From CABHOJ01 sp965649545 (lineage in GTDB: Bacteria > Pseudomonadota > Gammaproteobacteria > Burkholderiales > Methylophilaceae), in the NCBI GenBank assembly GCA_965649545.1, contig CBFGLF010000111.1:1-5736 (forward strand): a stretch of DNA of 5,736 nt, written 5' to 3'. Position 1 is the first letter of the stretch. Each line of letters begins with the position of its first letter. The position numbers and the translations under genes are program-made. The notes beneath the pieces are model-generated. The model was not told the DNA's origin. It saw nothing but the letters and a program-made list of their open reading frames with translations, and ran no database searches. Positions 4,760 to 5,736 of this stretch are shown here, in pieces.

Positions 4760-5736
4760 ATGAAAATTACCGTACTCGGTGCAGGTGCCTGGGGCACCGC
4801 ACTTGCCCTGCAGATCAGTCGCAAGCACGACGTCGCCTTGTGGACGCGTAACCGCGAGCACATCATCGACATGCAGATCACGCGGGCCAACCATCAGTAC
4901 CTCGGCGATTCGGTCTTCGGCGACAACCTCAAGGTCGAAGGCGATCTCGAACTCGCCTTGCAGGAGACCGACCTCATCCTGTCCGTCGTGCCGACCAACG
5001 GTTTCCGTAATGCACTGAAAGACATCAAGGCGATCGGCTGCAAAGCGCCGGTGATCTGGGCCAGCAAGGGCCTGGAGGCTGCGACCGCCAAACTGCCGCA
5101 CGAAGTCGCGGAAGAGGAGCTGGGCGATAGCCGTCACTGGGGTGTGCTGTCAGGCCCAAGCTTCGCTGCAGAACTGGTCCGTGGCCTGCCGACGGCAGTC
5201 ACGCTGGCCGCCAATGACGAAGGGTTCTCGAAGCAAGCCGGCGCCATGCTGCATGGCGGCAACTTCCGCGTCTACACCAATACCGACGTCATCGGCGTAT
5301 CGGTGGGCGGCGCACTGAAGAACGTCATCGCCATCGCCGCCGGTATCAGCGACGGCATGCAGTTCGGCAACAATGCGCGTGCCGCGTTGATCACCCGTGG
5401 CATGGCCGAGATCACGCGTTTCGGCATCAAGCTAGGCGGGCAGAAAGAGACGTTCATGGGCCTGACCGGCATCGGCGACCTCATCCTCACCTGTACCGGT
5501 CAATATTCGCGCAACCGCGAAGTCGGCCTGCGCCTCGCCAATGGCCAGACATTGCCCGAGATCCTGCAGACGCTGGGGCATGTGGCGGAAGGCGTGCATA
5601 CCGCCCGCGAAGTCGTGAAGCGTGCCGCACAACTGGGTGTCGAGATGCCCATCACCCAGGAAGTCGATCAGGTCCTGTCGCATGGCCGCTCGCCACGCGC
5701 AGCGGTCGAAAACCTGCTGAGCCGCGAACAGAAGTC
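4760..5736 (+). CDS. gpsA: NAD(P)-dependent glycerol-3-phosphate dehydrogenase (C-terminus cut by window edge)
   Basis: 325 complete codons are visible without a stop; the family is about 330-340 residues, so only the extreme C-terminus is missing. The enzyme reduces dihydroxyacetone phosphate to sn-glycerol-3-phosphate in the cytosol, feeding phospholipid synthesis. The N-terminal Rossmann fold begins with VLGAGAWGTALA (GxGxxG at G7, G9, G12). Further markers are SVVPTN (75-80), ASKGLE (101-106), SGPSFAAEL (131-139), catalytic Lys187 in GGALKNVIAIAAG (183-195), GNNARAALITRG (203-214), and TGIGDLILTC (236-245). ATG at 4760 gives the canonical N-terminus right at the dinucleotide-binding strand. 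No clear Shine-Dalgarno is visible in the 19-nt gap after the SH3 gene, suggesting coupling with the upstream gene. Gene order secB to gpsA is as in E. coli. Confidence 0.96.
   Translation, partial: MKITVLGAGAWGTALALQISRKHDVALWTRNREHIIDMQITRANHQYLGDSVFGDNLKVEGDLELALQETDLILSVVPTNGFRNALKDIKAIGCKAPVIWASKGLEAATAKLPHEVAEEELGDSRHWGVLSGPSFAAELVRGLPTAVTLAANDEGFSKQAGAMLHGGNFRVYTNTDVIGVSVGGALKNVIAIAAGISDGMQFGNNARAALITRGMAEITRFGIKLGGQKETFMGLTGIGDLILTCTGQYSRNREVGLRLANGQTLPEILQTLGHVAEGVHTAREVVKRAAQLGVEMPITQEVDQVLSHGRSPRAAVENLLSREQK

Overview
The window is an ordinary chromosomal housekeeping segment of a Gram-negative proteobacterium. Moderately high GC, SecB, and an EnvC-type divisome protein all point to Proteobacteria. 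The SH3-repeat protein between secB and gpsA makes a betaproteobacterium (Nitrosomonadales/Gallionellaceae-like) my best guess, but this rests on general family knowledge, not on a search. No mobile element, CRISPR array, rRNA or tRNA was seen.

Layout: two transcription units diverge from a 257-bp intergenic region (2770-3026). Leftward (minus strand) run gpmI, the cofactor-independent phosphoglycerate mutase, and, 4 bases downstream, an envC-like coiled-coil/degenerate LytM protein cut by the left window edge. Rightward (plus strand) run a membrane-anchored rhodanese (YibN-like), grxC (glutaredoxin 3), secB (export chaperone), a secreted tandem SH3-domain protein, and gpsA (glycerol-3-phosphate dehydrogenase), the last cut by the right window edge. 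This is the gene order remembered for Escherichia coli (gpmM-envC divergent from yibN-grxC-secB-gpsA), with one extra envelope gene inserted between secB and gpsA.

Functional view: gpmI serves glycolysis/gluconeogenesis and gpsA makes sn-glycerol-3-phosphate for phospholipids. EnvC activates septal peptidoglycan amidases, and SecB feeds precursors to the Sec translocase. The SH3 protein is predicted to be exported to the periplasm. The rhodanese and glutaredoxin form a tight sulfur/thiol-redox pair. Very short gaps or overlaps (gpmI-envC 4 nt, rhodanese-grxC 2 nt, secB-SH3 20-nt overlap, SH3-gpsA 19 nt) suggest cotranscription. The 127-bp grxC-secB gap carries a good sigma70-like promoter and a hairpin just ahead of the secB ribosome binding site.

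I did not find a convincing undescribed system. The items most worth a second look are a 51-codon open frame with coding-like third-position GC in the divergent intergenic region, the SH3 gene overlapping secB, and the loss of every LytM metal ligand in the EnvC homologue.
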